This document shows positions 44,092 through 55,450 of a stretch of 64,000 nt of DNA, piece by piece (position 1 is the stretch's first letter; each line of letters opens with the position of its first letter). The stretch is from Heliocidaris erythrogramma. Its lineage: Eukaryota > Echinodermata > Echinoidea > Camarodonta > Echinometridae. The notes below the pieces were generated by a model. That model was not told the origin of the DNA, made no database searches, and was given only the letters and a program-made list of their open reading frames with translations. Location: positions 42,543,750-42,607,749 of the forward strand of contig CM046858.1 in NCBI GenBank assembly GCA_025617745.1, read 5' to 3'. The position numbers and the translations under genes are program-made.

Positions 44092-46145
44092 TATATGTCC
44101 GCTCGCTATTCATAAAGAAAAAATATTCTTAAGGACCGCTATTCATAATAAGACATAAGGGTCGCTATTCACTAGGGTCATTATTCATAAGAACCGCCAT
44201 TCATAATAAGACAATTGTTTCCGTGAGGATTATAATTTTCATTTTATTTGGATATATTATCTTGTGAAAGAATTTATGTGCCTATTTTGAATAGAACATG
44301 TAAAAGAAGTTATGTGATTGCTGTTTGATATTTACAAAATTATTTCCCGGTTATTTGATGATAGAAAGATACCGTATTGATTCTTGAGAACGAATGACGA
44401 TATGATGTCGTCGCAACATGTACGAAATCACTAGTCAAGGGGAAAGTTAGCCCGATTTGTCTTTTTATGGATGGAATTCCTGTGAAGGTCGTTCCATCAT
44501 GTTTGCCATGATATAAGTCTGGATTCTGCCAAGAAGTAAGTTTTATAACAGAGATAACAGAAATCTTAATTTATGAAGTTTATAAATCATGTTCAACCAT
44601 GTTGGTGTAGTAAACTGTAGTCTAGTTGGATAACGTATATATGGGACTATGCATTTGTTTAAATGGGTTTTACACGTACATTCAGACATGTGAATTACGT
44701 AAAGATGAAGTATGTGTGTTTCTTTTAAGATCGTACAAGTTTGAATTATGCCAATTAACAATAATAACATGTTTTTGAAAGCTAGTGCAAATTCTGGTTG
44801 AAAGAAAGGTGTGGTCAATTCAAGCAAAGAAGCCATTTTGTGTACAATTGGGAGTTTGCTAGATTCATAAAGCATAAAACAGGGATATGGGATTATTTAT
44901 GACTATTCATAAAGCTGTAATTTGTGTGGATAGATACACGTTCCATGTTTATTCATTTATTATAAATGATATTTGGGTCTAGAAGTAAAGACAAGTTAGA
45001 AATTACGTGTACATGTAGTAGGTGTATAGCGCCCTCTCTCTCTTTCTTTCTTTCTTGCTCTCTCTCTCTCTCTTTCTTTGTCTCGTATCACTTTCAACAA
45101 TGTAGAAGCTTCTCTTTCTATATAGAATGTGCAGATTATAATGCAAAGAGTGCACTTTGACATAGGCATGATTTATCAGTACATTTAATAAGATTTTGCT
45201 TGATAAAGCAGCTACATGTATAATAGAATTGAGGAAGATAAAACGTTATTGTGCTAGAAGACATAGCAATTGCAAACAAGCAATACAGTGGAAACTTGAT
45301 TTAAATGAGATATGATATAAAAGGTACCTGATTTAACAGGCTGATTTCTACAGTCTAATTGGAGTCAATTTCCTTTGTTTTGTTTATTTTCTACCGATGT
45401 AGTAAAATGCCTAATTATATGGTCAGCAAGTGTCCTGGTTCCAAAGAAACTTGTTATAAAGAGATTCCACTGTATAGGTTTGCATATAGCATTTAATAAG
45501 TTTAAATTACTAAATGATACACAGTCTACTATATCATTTTCATATGAATGCAAGATAGTGAGAAGATAAATAAGATGTGTTTATTGTACCTGAATAATTA
45601 TATGCAAATGATTACAAGAGTTTAAAGAGATTTTTCCGTTTCTCTTCTGATTTGATTATAGATCGAATAAACCAGTACTACCAAGATCATGGTAGTCATA
45701 TCCGATTTAAACGGAATTCCAGACTTCTGTTTTTCCTTCCTTCAGTGGTCCAACAATAATAAGGATCGCTATTCATAATACGAAAAGAGAGTCGCTATTC
45801 ATAAAGGTCAATATTCATAAGGGTCGCTATTCATAATCGAAGAAGACGGTCGTTATTCAAAATCGGAGAAGAGGGTCGCTAATCATAATCGAAGAAGAGG
45901 GTCGCTATTCATAATCGAAGAAGAGGGTCGCTATTCATAATGGGAGAAGGGGTCACTATTCATAATCGAAGAAGACGGTCGCCATTTAAATCAAATAAGA
46001 AAGGGAAATGGATGAATAGAAGGACAACCCAACGGTACTGTATTTAAGAAAGCCTTAGAATGCATTTCCAGCCTTTGTCAAATAATTTTTATCCCTATTT
46101 TTTTTAAAAAGTGAACTATATTAAATTTTATCAATGCTCCCCACA
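44092..46145. mobile_element. Partial copy of the 26-bp-array element, split by an insertion
   Basis: 'gtccgctcgctattcataaa' and 'aaggaccgctattcataa' at 44092-44215 match the left end at 37561. The match resumes at 45757 with the 26-bp units (45757-45985) and the same downstream flank (aaatcaaataagaaaggg, acggtactgtatttaagaaa) as 38310-38475. The intervening 44216-45756 is inserted. It starts ATTGTT and ends AACAAT and has no obvious gene. Confidence 0.7.
44216..45756. other. 1.54-kb insertion inside the array element, no gene seen
   Basis: AT-rich DNA between the two parts of a 26-bp-array element copy. It contains a CT microsatellite at 45035-45082. The ends are ATTGTT and AACAAT, a 6-bp inverted match too short to classify. 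Confidence 0.45.
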
Positions 46146-47640
46146 CTTTGAAAGGCGCTTTGCCAATGCCTTAAAACTTAAAAAACGATGTCTAATCCAT
46201 ACATCTGCGGGGAAGGAGAGGACCCCCTCCCCTCCACACACCCACACACACACACACACTCACACATCTATGTTTTCTATTGTTCGAATTTCAACCGATG
46301 ACTCCACTATTGAATTGCGTCACAAAATTAATTGACGGAATAAACCTCACCAACCTCACCAATTGTTGGCAACCGATGACCTATTGAATTACTACCGATG
46401 ACCCATTGTTCTGTTTGTTCGATGTCATCGGTTTGAATGCGTACACATGTACACAGATCCAGATCCTCCCGTTTCTCAACTCCTTTGTGGAGACCCTAAT
46501 CCTTAGCATTTATCTCAAGTTCCAACAATCGTCCATCTGGGGGAGCTGAGGGGAAAGTTGCGCGGGGAGGGGGGATTGTCGTAGGGGGTACTTGTCCTGG
46601 AGATTAGTTGTAGGGGGTAGTTGTCCGGATACGGGCTTAGAAATTTCCGCGAGAAATTGTTTTTGTTTGTGGTGGGATATCAAGCCCTCGTAGCAATATT
46701 TTCATAATACGTCATTTTAGTCACGTCAATTTATTGGCATAAATGGTCATCCTCCTCCTCCAGTCCTCCTGATCATATTGTTTGATCATGTCATTTATTG
46801 AAGGTGAATTATTGCGGGGGGGGGGGGGGGTCATGATACAGGCCAATCTACAGGCCACCCCCCTCCTGAACTATTTGGGGAATATATCACACCCATACCC
46901 ATGCTTCCATAGCATTTAAATTATAAATTCTACTACCAGAAACGTCGTTTATGAACTCCCCTCTTGAAAAGAAGTGCAGGGAATAAATGTATATCTTACC
47001 CCGGACAACTACCCCCAGACAACTATGCCCTTAGGTCAACTACCCCCAGGATATCTCTTCCTTATGTTCGTTCATATTTTCATCCTTTTATTTTTTTCTT
47101 CTGTCCTAAACTTAATATTGCTTTATCTTTCTAATTTGTTTTACCTAATTTTCCTTATGTTGTTCTTTGTTTTAGTATAATTTTATCTTTATCTTTCCTT
47201 TTTTCCCCCTTCATCTGTACTTCTATCCTTCCCTTCGTCTCTCTTGTTTTTCTTTCTGTTTTATTTCCTTCTTTACTCATTTTATTCTTTGTTTTGGGCT
47301 TTCTTTCATCTTCTCTTTCTGTCCTTTCTTACGTTTTTCTTTGTTTTGTTCTTTCTTCATCTTATCTTGTTATCTTCTCGCATGTTCTTTTTTGTTTTGA
47401 TCTTTCTTTGTTCTTCTCTTTCTGTATTTTGATCTTTCTTGGATCTTATCTTTCTGTCTTTCCATATATTGTTCTTTGTTCCCTTTCTTAATCTTCTCTT
47501 GCTGTCTTTCCCTTATAAATGTTATTCTTTTTTAATTCTTTCATTATCTTGTCTTTTTTCTCTCCTTATGTTTTCCTTTATTTATTCCTTCTTTCATCTC
47601 TTCAATCTTTTGTTTTACCCTACCCCGTGTATGGACAAAC
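46146..47640. other. Simple-sequence rich, no gene
   Basis: A CA repeat at about 46235-46265, fragments of the 'acaactaccccc' minisatellite in both orientations at 46580-46640 and 47000-47055, a G16 run at 46816, and a long T/C-rich tract at 47080-47600 (ttctttgttttg-like). The frames through the T/C tract give Phe/Leu/Ser-only peptides and are not genes. Confidence 0.65.
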
Positions 47641-48270
47641 CTGCCTTTGTGTGCCCCCTCTTATACAAAGTACTCCATCCGCCCGGGGGGGGGGGGGGGG
47701 TGGGTGTCCCCCATCCCGCGCAAAGTGCAAAAACTTTGAGAGAAAGATAGCGGCCCGTAGCACCTTTTTAGGCTTTTTTCTGTTACTTCCTCCGCTTTTT
47801 CGCCTTCTCTTTGTTTTTGTTAGAGGCTGAATGGGGGGGGGGGGGGGGGGGGGCATGGCGCCCCTGTGCCCTCTGGCTCCGCTGGGGTGTATTTGTTACA
47901 TCGCCCCTCCCCATATTGCTTCTACACAGCCGTGGGGTGTCTCTCATCCAATATTATCATTTTAATTTCTTTTATATTTGAGTGTTTCATTGAACAATGA
48001 AATCAACATTCCGCCTAAAAAAAGTGCTAAAACGTCTAGGATTTCGCACTTCGCGCGGGAAAAGGGAAACTCCCCCTCCCTGCACCCATCCCTGTTACAT
48101 ACAGTGCAATATATTGCATCCAATTAATTGAAAAGCAGCCGCGGCGTCGAACTATAACTTTTCGCCTAAAAAAAGTTTGCTACGAGCCGTTTATCTTTCT
48201 CTCAAATTTGCGTCAGAGCTTTCGCGCTTGGGAAAGTGGAAACTCCCCCTCCCTGCACCCACCCCTGTTA
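47640..48270. repeat. Composite dispersed repeat
   Basis: Minus-oriented 'gggcggatccagg'/'gcgcaaagtgc' repeat with G runs at 47686 and 47834 is followed by plus-oriented units (aaaacgtctaggatttcgc, ctccctgcaccca, tgaaaagcagcc). The turn at about 48000 shows two copies joined head to head or by nested insertion. Confidence 0.7.
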
Positions 48271-48568
48271 CATACAGTGTAGCCTTTTGACAAGGCCCTC
48301 GTGACTTGGCTATTTTTCTCGGCAGGTAAGCTAGTAGTGGCTGCATAACAAGACTAGCCGCCCAGCCCGGTGAATGCGCGATCGAGCGACGTGAGTCGCG
48401 AGGGCCTTTTGGAACCTGGCCTGTATTTCTTATGCTATCTTTTGTTCCTAGCGAGGATCTGCTACCTTATAGGTAGGAGCCAATCAGCGAACGTATCTTC
48501 GCATGACGTCAGCATAAATTTGGTATGCAAATTCGCCTTCATCTCGAGCTAGCTAGCTCGCTCGGCAC

Positions 48569-48604
48569 CACAGAACTCCTAAAAACGTCTTTAGGAGTTC
48601 TGTG
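48569..48604. repeat. Perfect 15-bp hairpin
   Basis: cacagaactcctaaa (48569-48583) and tttaggagttctgtg (48590-48604) are exact reverse complements around a 6-nt loop. They lie inside the left arm of the 1.95-kb fold-back element; the right arm lacks it. Confidence 0.9.
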
Positions 48605-48900
48605 CTCGGCACCCGAGGAAGCAAGCCCCGCAGATACCGTTGTGATTGGTCGATAATCCTCGGCAGGCGTGTTAGCATACGAATGTCAACTCGTGAATAA
48701 TTCATATCGGACGATGGAAACCCAGGTTCCAAAAGGCCTCGCGACTAAAGTCGCTCGATCGCGCGTTCACCTAGCCTTTTGACAAGGCCTCGTGACTTGG
48801 CTATTTTCCTCGTCATGCTGTGCCTGAGATGAGACTAGCCGGCGACGAAAAGAATCAACATGGCCCGGGTGAACGCGCGATCAAGCTTCTTTAGTCGCGA

Positions 48901-49703
48901 CCCTGATAGCAGAAAGTGGTAAAAATTACGTGATATTTACGTCGTGGTTTTCGTCTTTTTTACGTCCTGTAATTACGTCAATAAGACGACAACTTGCACC
49001 AACGCAAGACGTCAAGAGGACGTCTTATTTTGACGTCATCTGTAGACTGTAAAAACTGAAGTGCTGTATATAGCACTTTTTGAGGGCATGCATAGGGACT
49101 GCACTCAGAGTGCTATTGAATGCACACAGCGTGCTATTTCAGCACTTTCACGGGAGCTGGACCGGCTCCTTAAACTGCTAAACATTCATTAAAAAAATGA
49201 TTTGGGCGAGCTTCGAACCAGGGTCCGCTGATCGAGAATTGCTGGCATTACCGCTAGACTAACTCACATTGTACGATTTTGAGCAGATCATATTGTTACA
49301 TAGTGAATTTACGACACCATAGTTCATGTTATCTACTTGACTCCCATGACTAAACTATATTGCAAGAAGCATTCGTTAGTCCATCGGTAACGTCAGCGCC
49401 TCTCAATCAGCGGAACCTGGTTCGAGGCTCGCCACGGTCACATTTTTTTTTTTTGCTGGTAAATTAGCACACTACAAGTGCTATAAACGGCATTTCAGGT
49501 GCAGTCACTATACATGCCCCTAAAAGTAGCGCTTTAGTTTTTACAGTGTACAAGACGTAGAGATGACGTCAAAATAAGACGTCCTCTTGACGTCTTGCGT
49601 TGGTGCAAGTTGTCGTCTTATTGACGTAATTACAGGACGTAAAAAAGACGAAAACCACGACGTAAATATCACGTCATTTTTTAACACTTTCTGCTATCAG
49701 GGG
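48901..49703. mobile_element. 0.8-kb fold-back element nested inside the 1.95-kb element
   Basis: The ends are CCCTGATAGCAGAAAGTG on the left and CACTTTCTGCTATCAGGG on the right. The arms match over about 150 bp ('aagacgacaacttgcaccaa', 'gacgtcttattttgacgtca'), then again over 'gtaaaaactgaagtgct' and 'agcgctttagtttttac'. The centre contains two opposed tRNA-like sequences. No reading frame is present. Confidence 0.88.
49200..49445. other. Pair of opposed tRNA-like sequences
   Basis: On the minus strand (about 49205-49268) 'gttagtctagcggtaatgcc' and 'ccctggttcgaagctcgccc' supply A- and B-box-like motifs. On the plus strand (about 49377-49440) 'gttagtccatcggtaacgtc' and 'acctggttcgaggctcgcc' do the same. 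They are the innermost arms of the palindromic element. Neither forms a full cloverleaf by eye. Confidence 0.6.
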
Positions 49704-50239
49704 AGGCCTTTTGGGACCTGGGTTTCCATCGTCCGATATGAATTATTCACGAGTTGACATTCGTATGCTAACACGCCTACCGAGGATTATCGAACAATCA
49801 CAACGGTATCTGCGGGGCTTGCTTTCCATGATTGATGTACTAGTAGCTTGCACGGGCCGCGTTAACTCGAGATGAAGGCGAATTTGCATACCAAATGTAT
49901 GCTGACGTCATGCGAAGATACCTTTGCTCATTGGCTCCTACCTATAAGGTAGCAGATCCTCGCTAGGAACAAAGGATAAAATAAGAAATACAGGCCGGGT
50001 TCCAAAAGGCACTTGGACTCGTCGCTCGATCGCGCATTCACCGGGCTGGGCGGCTAGTCTTGTTATGCAGCCACTACTAGCTTACTTGCCGAGAAAAATA
50101 GCCAAGTCACGAGGGCCTTGTCAAAAGGCTAACCGGGCCGTGTTGATTCTTTTCGTCGCTGGCTAGTCTCATCTCAGGCACAGCATGACGAGGAAAATAG
50201 CCAAGTCACGAGGCTTTGTCAAAAGGCTACGTACAGTGC

Positions 50240-50400
50240 GGTATTGTGTCCAAATAACTGAAACGCAGCCAGGGCGTCGAACTAACTTTCCGCCTAAAAA
50301 ACAGTGTTACTAGCCGTTATGTTTTATCTCAAATTTGCTGTAAAACGCAAGAGCTTTGGCGCTTTGCGCGGGAGAGGGGAAAAAAAAAATAAATCATTTC
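50240..50400 (+). repeat. Continuation of the dispersed repeat
   Basis: 'gtattgtgtccaaataactg', 'cgtcgaactaactttccgcc' and 'ctttgcgcgggag' continue the repeat interrupted at 48279 by the fold-back element. This shows the element was inserted into an existing repeat. Confidence 0.8.
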
Positions 50401-50469
50401 TTTATGTAAAAGCGGAACTATTTTTGTTGAATGTTTCAAAGCATGGCCACCAAATTGTACATATGGCGT

Positions 50470-51425
50470 ATCCGTATACAACTACCCTCTGGACAACTAC
50501 CCCCAGGACAACCACCCTCTAGGACAACTACCCCGGACAACTACCCCCAGAAAACTACCCCCTAGGCCAACTACCACCCAGACAACTACCCCTAGGACAA
50601 CTACTACCCCTTAGACAACTACTACCCCTTAGACAACTACCTCTTGGACAACTACCCTCTGGACAACTACCCCCGGACAACTACCCCCAGAAAACAACCC
50701 CCTGGACAACTGCCCTCTGAACAAGTCGTTATTGTCCGGGATAGTTATCTGGGTGGTAGTTACCTTAGGTGGTAGTTGTCTGGGGGTAGTTGTCCAGGGG
50801 GTGGTTGTCCGGGGGTAGTTGTCCTAGGGGGTAGTTGTCTGGGGGTAGTTGTCCTAGAGGGTGGTTGTCTGGGGTAGTTGTCATAGGGGGTAGTTGTCTA
50901 CAACTACCCCCGGACAACCACCCTCTGGACAACTACCCCCGGACAACTACCCCCAGAAAACAACCCCCTGGACAACTGCCCTCTGAACAAGTCGTTATTG
51001 TCCGGGGTAGTTATCTGGGTGGTAGTTACCTTAGGTGGTAGTTGTCTGGGGGTAGTTGTCCAGGGGGTGGTTGTCCGGGGGTAGTTGTCCAGGGGGTGGT
51101 TGTCCGGGGGTAGTTGTCCTAGGGGGTAGTTGTCTGGGGGTAGTTGTCCTAGAGGGTGGTTGTCTGGGGTAGTTGTCATAGGGGGTAGTTGTCTGGGGGT
51201 AGTTGTCCAGGGGGTGGTTGTCCGGGGGTAGTTGTCCTAGAGGGTGGTTGTCCTATAGGGGGTAGTTAGTTGGGGGTAATAATCCTAGAGGGTAATAGTC
51301 CCGGGGTAGTCGTCCTAGAGTGTGGTTGCCCTAGGGGGTAGTTGTCCTTAGGGGTAGTTGTCCTAGAGGGTGGTTATCCTAGGGGTGGTTATCCGCGGGT
51401 GGTTGTCCAGGGGGTAGGTGTCCTA
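50470..51425. repeat. 'ggacaactaccccc' minisatellite with orientation switches
   Basis: Units of about 13-15 bp (ggacaactaccccc and variants) run forward at 50470-50730, as the complement (gggggtagttgtcc) at 50740-50895, forward again at 50897-50990, then complement to about 51425. Part of the block is duplicated: 50920-51000 repeats 50650-50735. The forward strand is C-rich in one arm and G-rich in the next, so the array can fold back. The 91-codon and 68-codon frames are repeat translations. Confidence 0.95.
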
Positions 51426-51429
51426 GAAC

Positions 51430-51945
51430 CGTTTTGCCCATATTTTACACTCTCGACCCAGGTGTGTACCTGGCAATGCTGTGGTAATAGTAATTGCAGG
51501 GGAAGAGCAGTATTAATATTGATGTTGCTACCTGGGTAAATAAGACCAAAGTCATTACCATTATTACACGCAAACGTGAAATTTAGAACAAAATAAAAGA
51601 GTACGTAGAATACGTATTTTTTAATTTGAAATGCTTCACGTCTCTTGCAACCCAGATTTCCTGAATTGTGTCACCTGTGGGTATTTTTATTATTGGTGTC
51701 AATATGTATTATTTTTTTCTTCAGTGGGGTCCGATGTTTCGAAGGACGTTTCGAAATTGTCACGAATTAAGATAGGAAATAGTCGATTGTTGATTGGTTA
51801 ATTGTTGTCTAGTAAGAATAATCATAGATGATTCACTCAGTACCATGAATTAAAAGCTCAATGAATAATAGAATATGAAATAAAGTGAACATTTGTTTCT
51901 CATGTGATACCTTTGGAAATTGTTTTCTGCAAACACGTACGCCCT
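51430..51945. other. Non-coding stretch, nothing recognised
   Basis: Follows the minisatellite. AT-rich, with no supported gene or repeat family. Confidence 0.35.
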
Positions 51946-54260
51946 TATCAAATCTCATATATAATCATAAAAGTACAGTAATGTGGCAACTTCAAGGACA
52001 GGATGATATTTACTTAATTTATTGATATTTGAATGAAGAAATCAATATGGTTATTGAGGACAAAGTTTTACTGCCCATGCGCTTTGAATATGATCACCAG
52101 GTGATGATAATAAATACATTAAAAAGACAAAACACATCTAAGTCAGATTGATGTTCTGAATCATTTTCTGTTTCTATTCTTTGTTTCATCTATTATTCAA
52201 GCCACGAGTTTTGACTGTGCAGGTAGAACGAGTACACACTGAATGTAAATACTAACATGACATAATTTGTGAAAACAAGTAATGAGACAAGCATCGATTT
52301 TTTCGTGCAAAAATTGTTAGATGTAAATGTGATTTATGAAACAATTGACATTCATTGAGTTTGGTGAAACAGGAAATGCATACATTTGTAGGTAGAGGTA
52401 GAATAAAGCTGATACCTTTTGTAACTAGGTTGTGAAGAACAACTGTATACCCTGCCCGCATTCCCCATTTCTAAAATCATTTATTCGGTTTATTGAAATA
52501 AAAAAGAACATACACTTCGAGAGCTGAATTTATTCAATTTACGAAAGTGAGACATAGAAAATATATAAAGATTATCAGTAGAGAAATACTAATTTGTTTA
52601 AACCAAGGAGGTACTAGGTTTTCCTTAAAAAATTAAACGATTAATCTAATAAATGTGGTAAGTATATTAATCTTCCAAACAACATTTTGTGCATCAATCA
52701 TAGGAGGAAAGGAAGAGAGAAAGAGAGAGAGAGAGAGAGAGGGGGGGAGGGGGTATAGAAGAGAAAGCAAACTTGGCCGGAGAGATAGGGAGAGAGGGAA
52801 AATAGAAGAGATAGAGAGGAGAAACGGGGGAGTGAATACATGCATCGAAAGATAGAATGAAATGAGAGGGAGAAAGAAAGAAAGTGAGAGAAAGAGGGGG
52901 GAGAGAGAGAAAAAAAAAGTAAAGGAGAGAGAGAGAGAGAAAGAGAGAGAAAGAGGGAGAGAGAGAGAGAGAGATATGGAGAAGGAGATGGAAAGAGAAG
53001 GCTGGAAGGAGAAAAGGTAAATTGAGAGAGGGGAGGGAGGAAAAGAGACCAAAAACATGAATATGCTTATAGTAATATTCCGTGAATTGAATAATCTTAC
53101 AATCCACTTTTACATTTTTATATCTACGTAGATCATTTCGAGTATTATTATACATTGTGTATAAAATGTACACACTTTCTCTAATATGAAAATTTCACAA
53201 TGTCTTCATATTTTTTTTCTTATACAATTATTGGTTAGGGTCTAGTCAATCGGATAACACTCAAAGTATTGTTAAATATTTTTACGTTTGAGTGAGCACT
53301 GGCAACTTTTGCAAAACTCGCGAAAAAAAGGTTTGCGCAAAAAAGTGCTTCAGTCTTGAATTGGAACAAAGGTGACTGTATACCATGCAGCTACTGCACG
53401 TGCTCTGTTAACTATAATTGAACCATCAGTTAATCCTAAACCATATACCTAGCCGTACACCCCCCCCCCCCCCAACACACAAACACACACACGCCTACAC
53501 AAAACATTGCAGGTTGTGTCTTTCTGCACACAATGTCCATTTTGTGTGGAGAATTTGGATGATGGGGGCAATGGCGTATCCAGCACTGATGAAGCTTAAT
53601 ACCTAGCTTCACCCTGAAGGCCCAGGAAAAAATCAGTGCAAATTGCTATGGGTGTACAAGAAATGAGTTGTCCAAACACAGTTACTGAAGATACCACCCC
53701 ATCCCCTTAATCATATGCCGGGGGGGGGGGGGGGGGGGGTGTGATGGCTAGGTATAGGGTTAAAGATAAGAGATTAATGGTTGTTATGCAATTTCATCTA
53801 ATTCACGACTAAAGCATATTTCTCGCAAACCAATTCTTGTGAGCTTTTCAAAAGTAGCCTGTGCTCACTCAATCTTAAAATATTTAAGCAATGCAAAATG
53901 TACCGAGAAATAGGAGATTAATTTGAAGAATTTGTTTAATTGATTTAGGGATGATGTGGTGCTTAAATTAGAAAAGTATGAATATAGACGCTAGCGTAAA
54001 CTTATTATACAGCTAGGTCTGTTTTTCACTGGGGCATCGTAGCTATACAAGAATTAGCTAGGAACTAAAGTAAACATAATTTTTATTTTGCAGTATCATT
54101 GTAGTCATGGCAGAGTAAAAAATGTAATAACATACCATCATACATTAATTCACTGTAGTCACTCTGTTAGGAATCCTAACTTCCTTATGAAGTTTCTTAA
54201 TATTTATACATGTACATGCATATGGCCTGTTAGGTTACTGCGTTAATCCAATTGTATGTT
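51946..54260. repeat. Segmental duplication, copy 2 (3' flank of Ig-like paralog)
   Basis: Matches 12.48-14.15 kb in order (blocks near 52044, 52160-52440, 53898, 53989 and 54247). Copy 2 differs by a GA-rich microsatellite (about 52700-53045), by C and G homopolymers at 53460 and 53720, and by an insertion at 54266. No gene is supported in this part. Confidence 0.8.
52700..53045. repeat. GA-rich microsatellite
   Basis: About 350 bp of 'gagagagaaagaga'-type purine sequence. The long open frames on the minus strand (141-159 codons of Ser/Leu/Phe/Pro) are translations of it. Confidence 0.95.
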
Positions 54261-54535
54261 TTTAAAAGAAGACACCACTATGTTGTTCTGCATGTCCCTA
54301 TATAGGAACTAATCAGTATCGAAATTGTAATTTTTGAACAGCCTACAAGTGCGTATATTTTGATATAAAAAGTATGTTTTTGCCACTGTGATACGCAAAT
54401 TGGCTCGTGTCGGCCAAAGCTGTCACGTCATTGCAGCACTTTGAGTTTCCACCACAATGCGTGTGCGTTACGCGTCCGTAAAAGCAGACGATATTCGCAT
54501 GCATACAGCTCAATAGTATTCGTGGAGTTGCAAAA

Positions 54536-54807
54536 ATGCCGTTGTGCCAGGCAATTTACTGTTCGAATCGTCGTTAAAAAATTGTCCCGTAAAATCCTTT
54601 TTTGCCATCCCTGATCCAAAGAAGGATAGAGAAAGGTGTGCTGTATGGATAAGGAACATTGGAACAACCAAATTCAACGTCAAAACGTACATTTATTCCC
54701 GTTTTCGAGTGGTCTGTGAAGACCATTTTGACGGCGAAGACGAGGAGCAATGTCATATGCCACTGGACCATTTCTTCGCCCAGAAAATCCCTCATTCATC
54801 TCCTTAG
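54536..54807 (+). pseudogene. THAP zinc-finger domain, frameshifted
   Basis: Frame 2 starts MPLCQAIYCSNRR (first two ligands, C-x4-C) and then meets TAA at 54575. Frame 1 continues KNCPVKSFFAIPDPKKDRER, then WIRNIG and VCEDHF, which gives the C-x2-H pair and the invariant Trp and Pro. A one-base loss near 54572 explains the break. The frame stops shortly after the domain at 54807. THAP domains bind DNA in host factors and in P-element- and Kolobok-type transposases; the TTAA-flanked setting favours a transposase. Confidence 0.8.
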
Positions 54808-55004
54808 CTTAGATTACAAGCTTATTGAAGAATGTGATCAGATTTTACTTGAAGATTAACCAGGAATTTATGTTAATGTCGTACTTGCTATCTATATCGC
54901 GAACGTAAGAACGTAAACAATGCAGCTTGCTGCATTAGCTTTCCGCGCGTGCCTTAAAGTACACGCGTTAATAATGGGAAGCACGTACGAACGATGACAA
55001 ACAG

Positions 55005-55450
55005 TTAGTCAGACCCAACTCCGTAATACCGAGCACACATATATACTCTGAAAACGGCGTATAGAACAAGATGAATATAGAGCCCTCATCGTTCAGTGCG
55101 AGGCAGTGTGTACAAAAGGCATGGGGAAAATCGTGCAGTGTCGACCTGCTGTTGATAATATATTTAAAAAAAAAAATGCTGTGGATATATTTATTTCAAA
55201 TGTTTGTCATTTGAAATTCACTTCATATGACGAATCATTCAAGGATTTTGAAGATAATTGACACGCAGCATTATTTTTTAAGAATATGTATATCGTTGGC
55301 AGGTTGACTTTGCAAGATTTTCCACATGCCTTTTGTACACACTGTCTCATACTGAACGATGAGGGCTCTATATTCATCCTGTTCTATACGCCGTTTTCGG
55401 AGTATATACCTGTGCTCGGTATTACGGAGTTGGGTCTGACTGACAGTAGT
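55005..55450. repeat. Inverted repeat, arms of about 120 bp
   Basis: 'cagacccaactccgtaatac', 'gaaaacggcgtatagaacaa' and 'gagccctcatcgttcagt' on the left (about 55005-55125) are matched in reverse complement on the right (about 55325-55450), with few mismatches. The spacer is about 200 bp. It lies within the TTAA-flanked element and may be a nested fold-back unit. Confidence 0.88.

Larger units (their letters stand above)
48280..50229. mobile_element. 1.95-kb fold-back element with 9-bp target duplication
   Basis: The ends are TAGCCTTTTGACAAGGCC on the left and GTCAAAAGGCTA on the right. It is flanked by catacagtg (48271-48279) and cgtacagtg (50230-50238), and the pre-insertion sequence is seen in the related repeat at 48090 (ttacatacagtgcaat). 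The arms are palindromic over several hundred bases, for example 'gtaggagccaatcagcgaac' against its complement at 49925. The terminal motif is repeated internally at 48772 and 50110. The 8-9-bp duplication and TAG-type ends fit hAT-like or Mutator-like transposition. No transposase is present. Confidence 0.85.

Noticed and set aside
47080-47600. Several Phe/Leu/Ser-rich frames that look like membrane proteins
   Set aside because: They come from a T/C-rich low-complexity tract and exist in more than one frame at once.
48569-48604. 15-bp perfect hairpin as a microRNA precursor or terminator
   Set aside because: The stem is far shorter than a microRNA precursor, and it lies inside a fold-back element. 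Bacterial-type terminators do not apply.
52633-53173. Minus-strand frames of 141 and 159 codons
   Set aside because: They are translations of a GA microsatellite (Ser/Leu/Phe/Pro only), absent from the duplicate copy at 12-14 kb.
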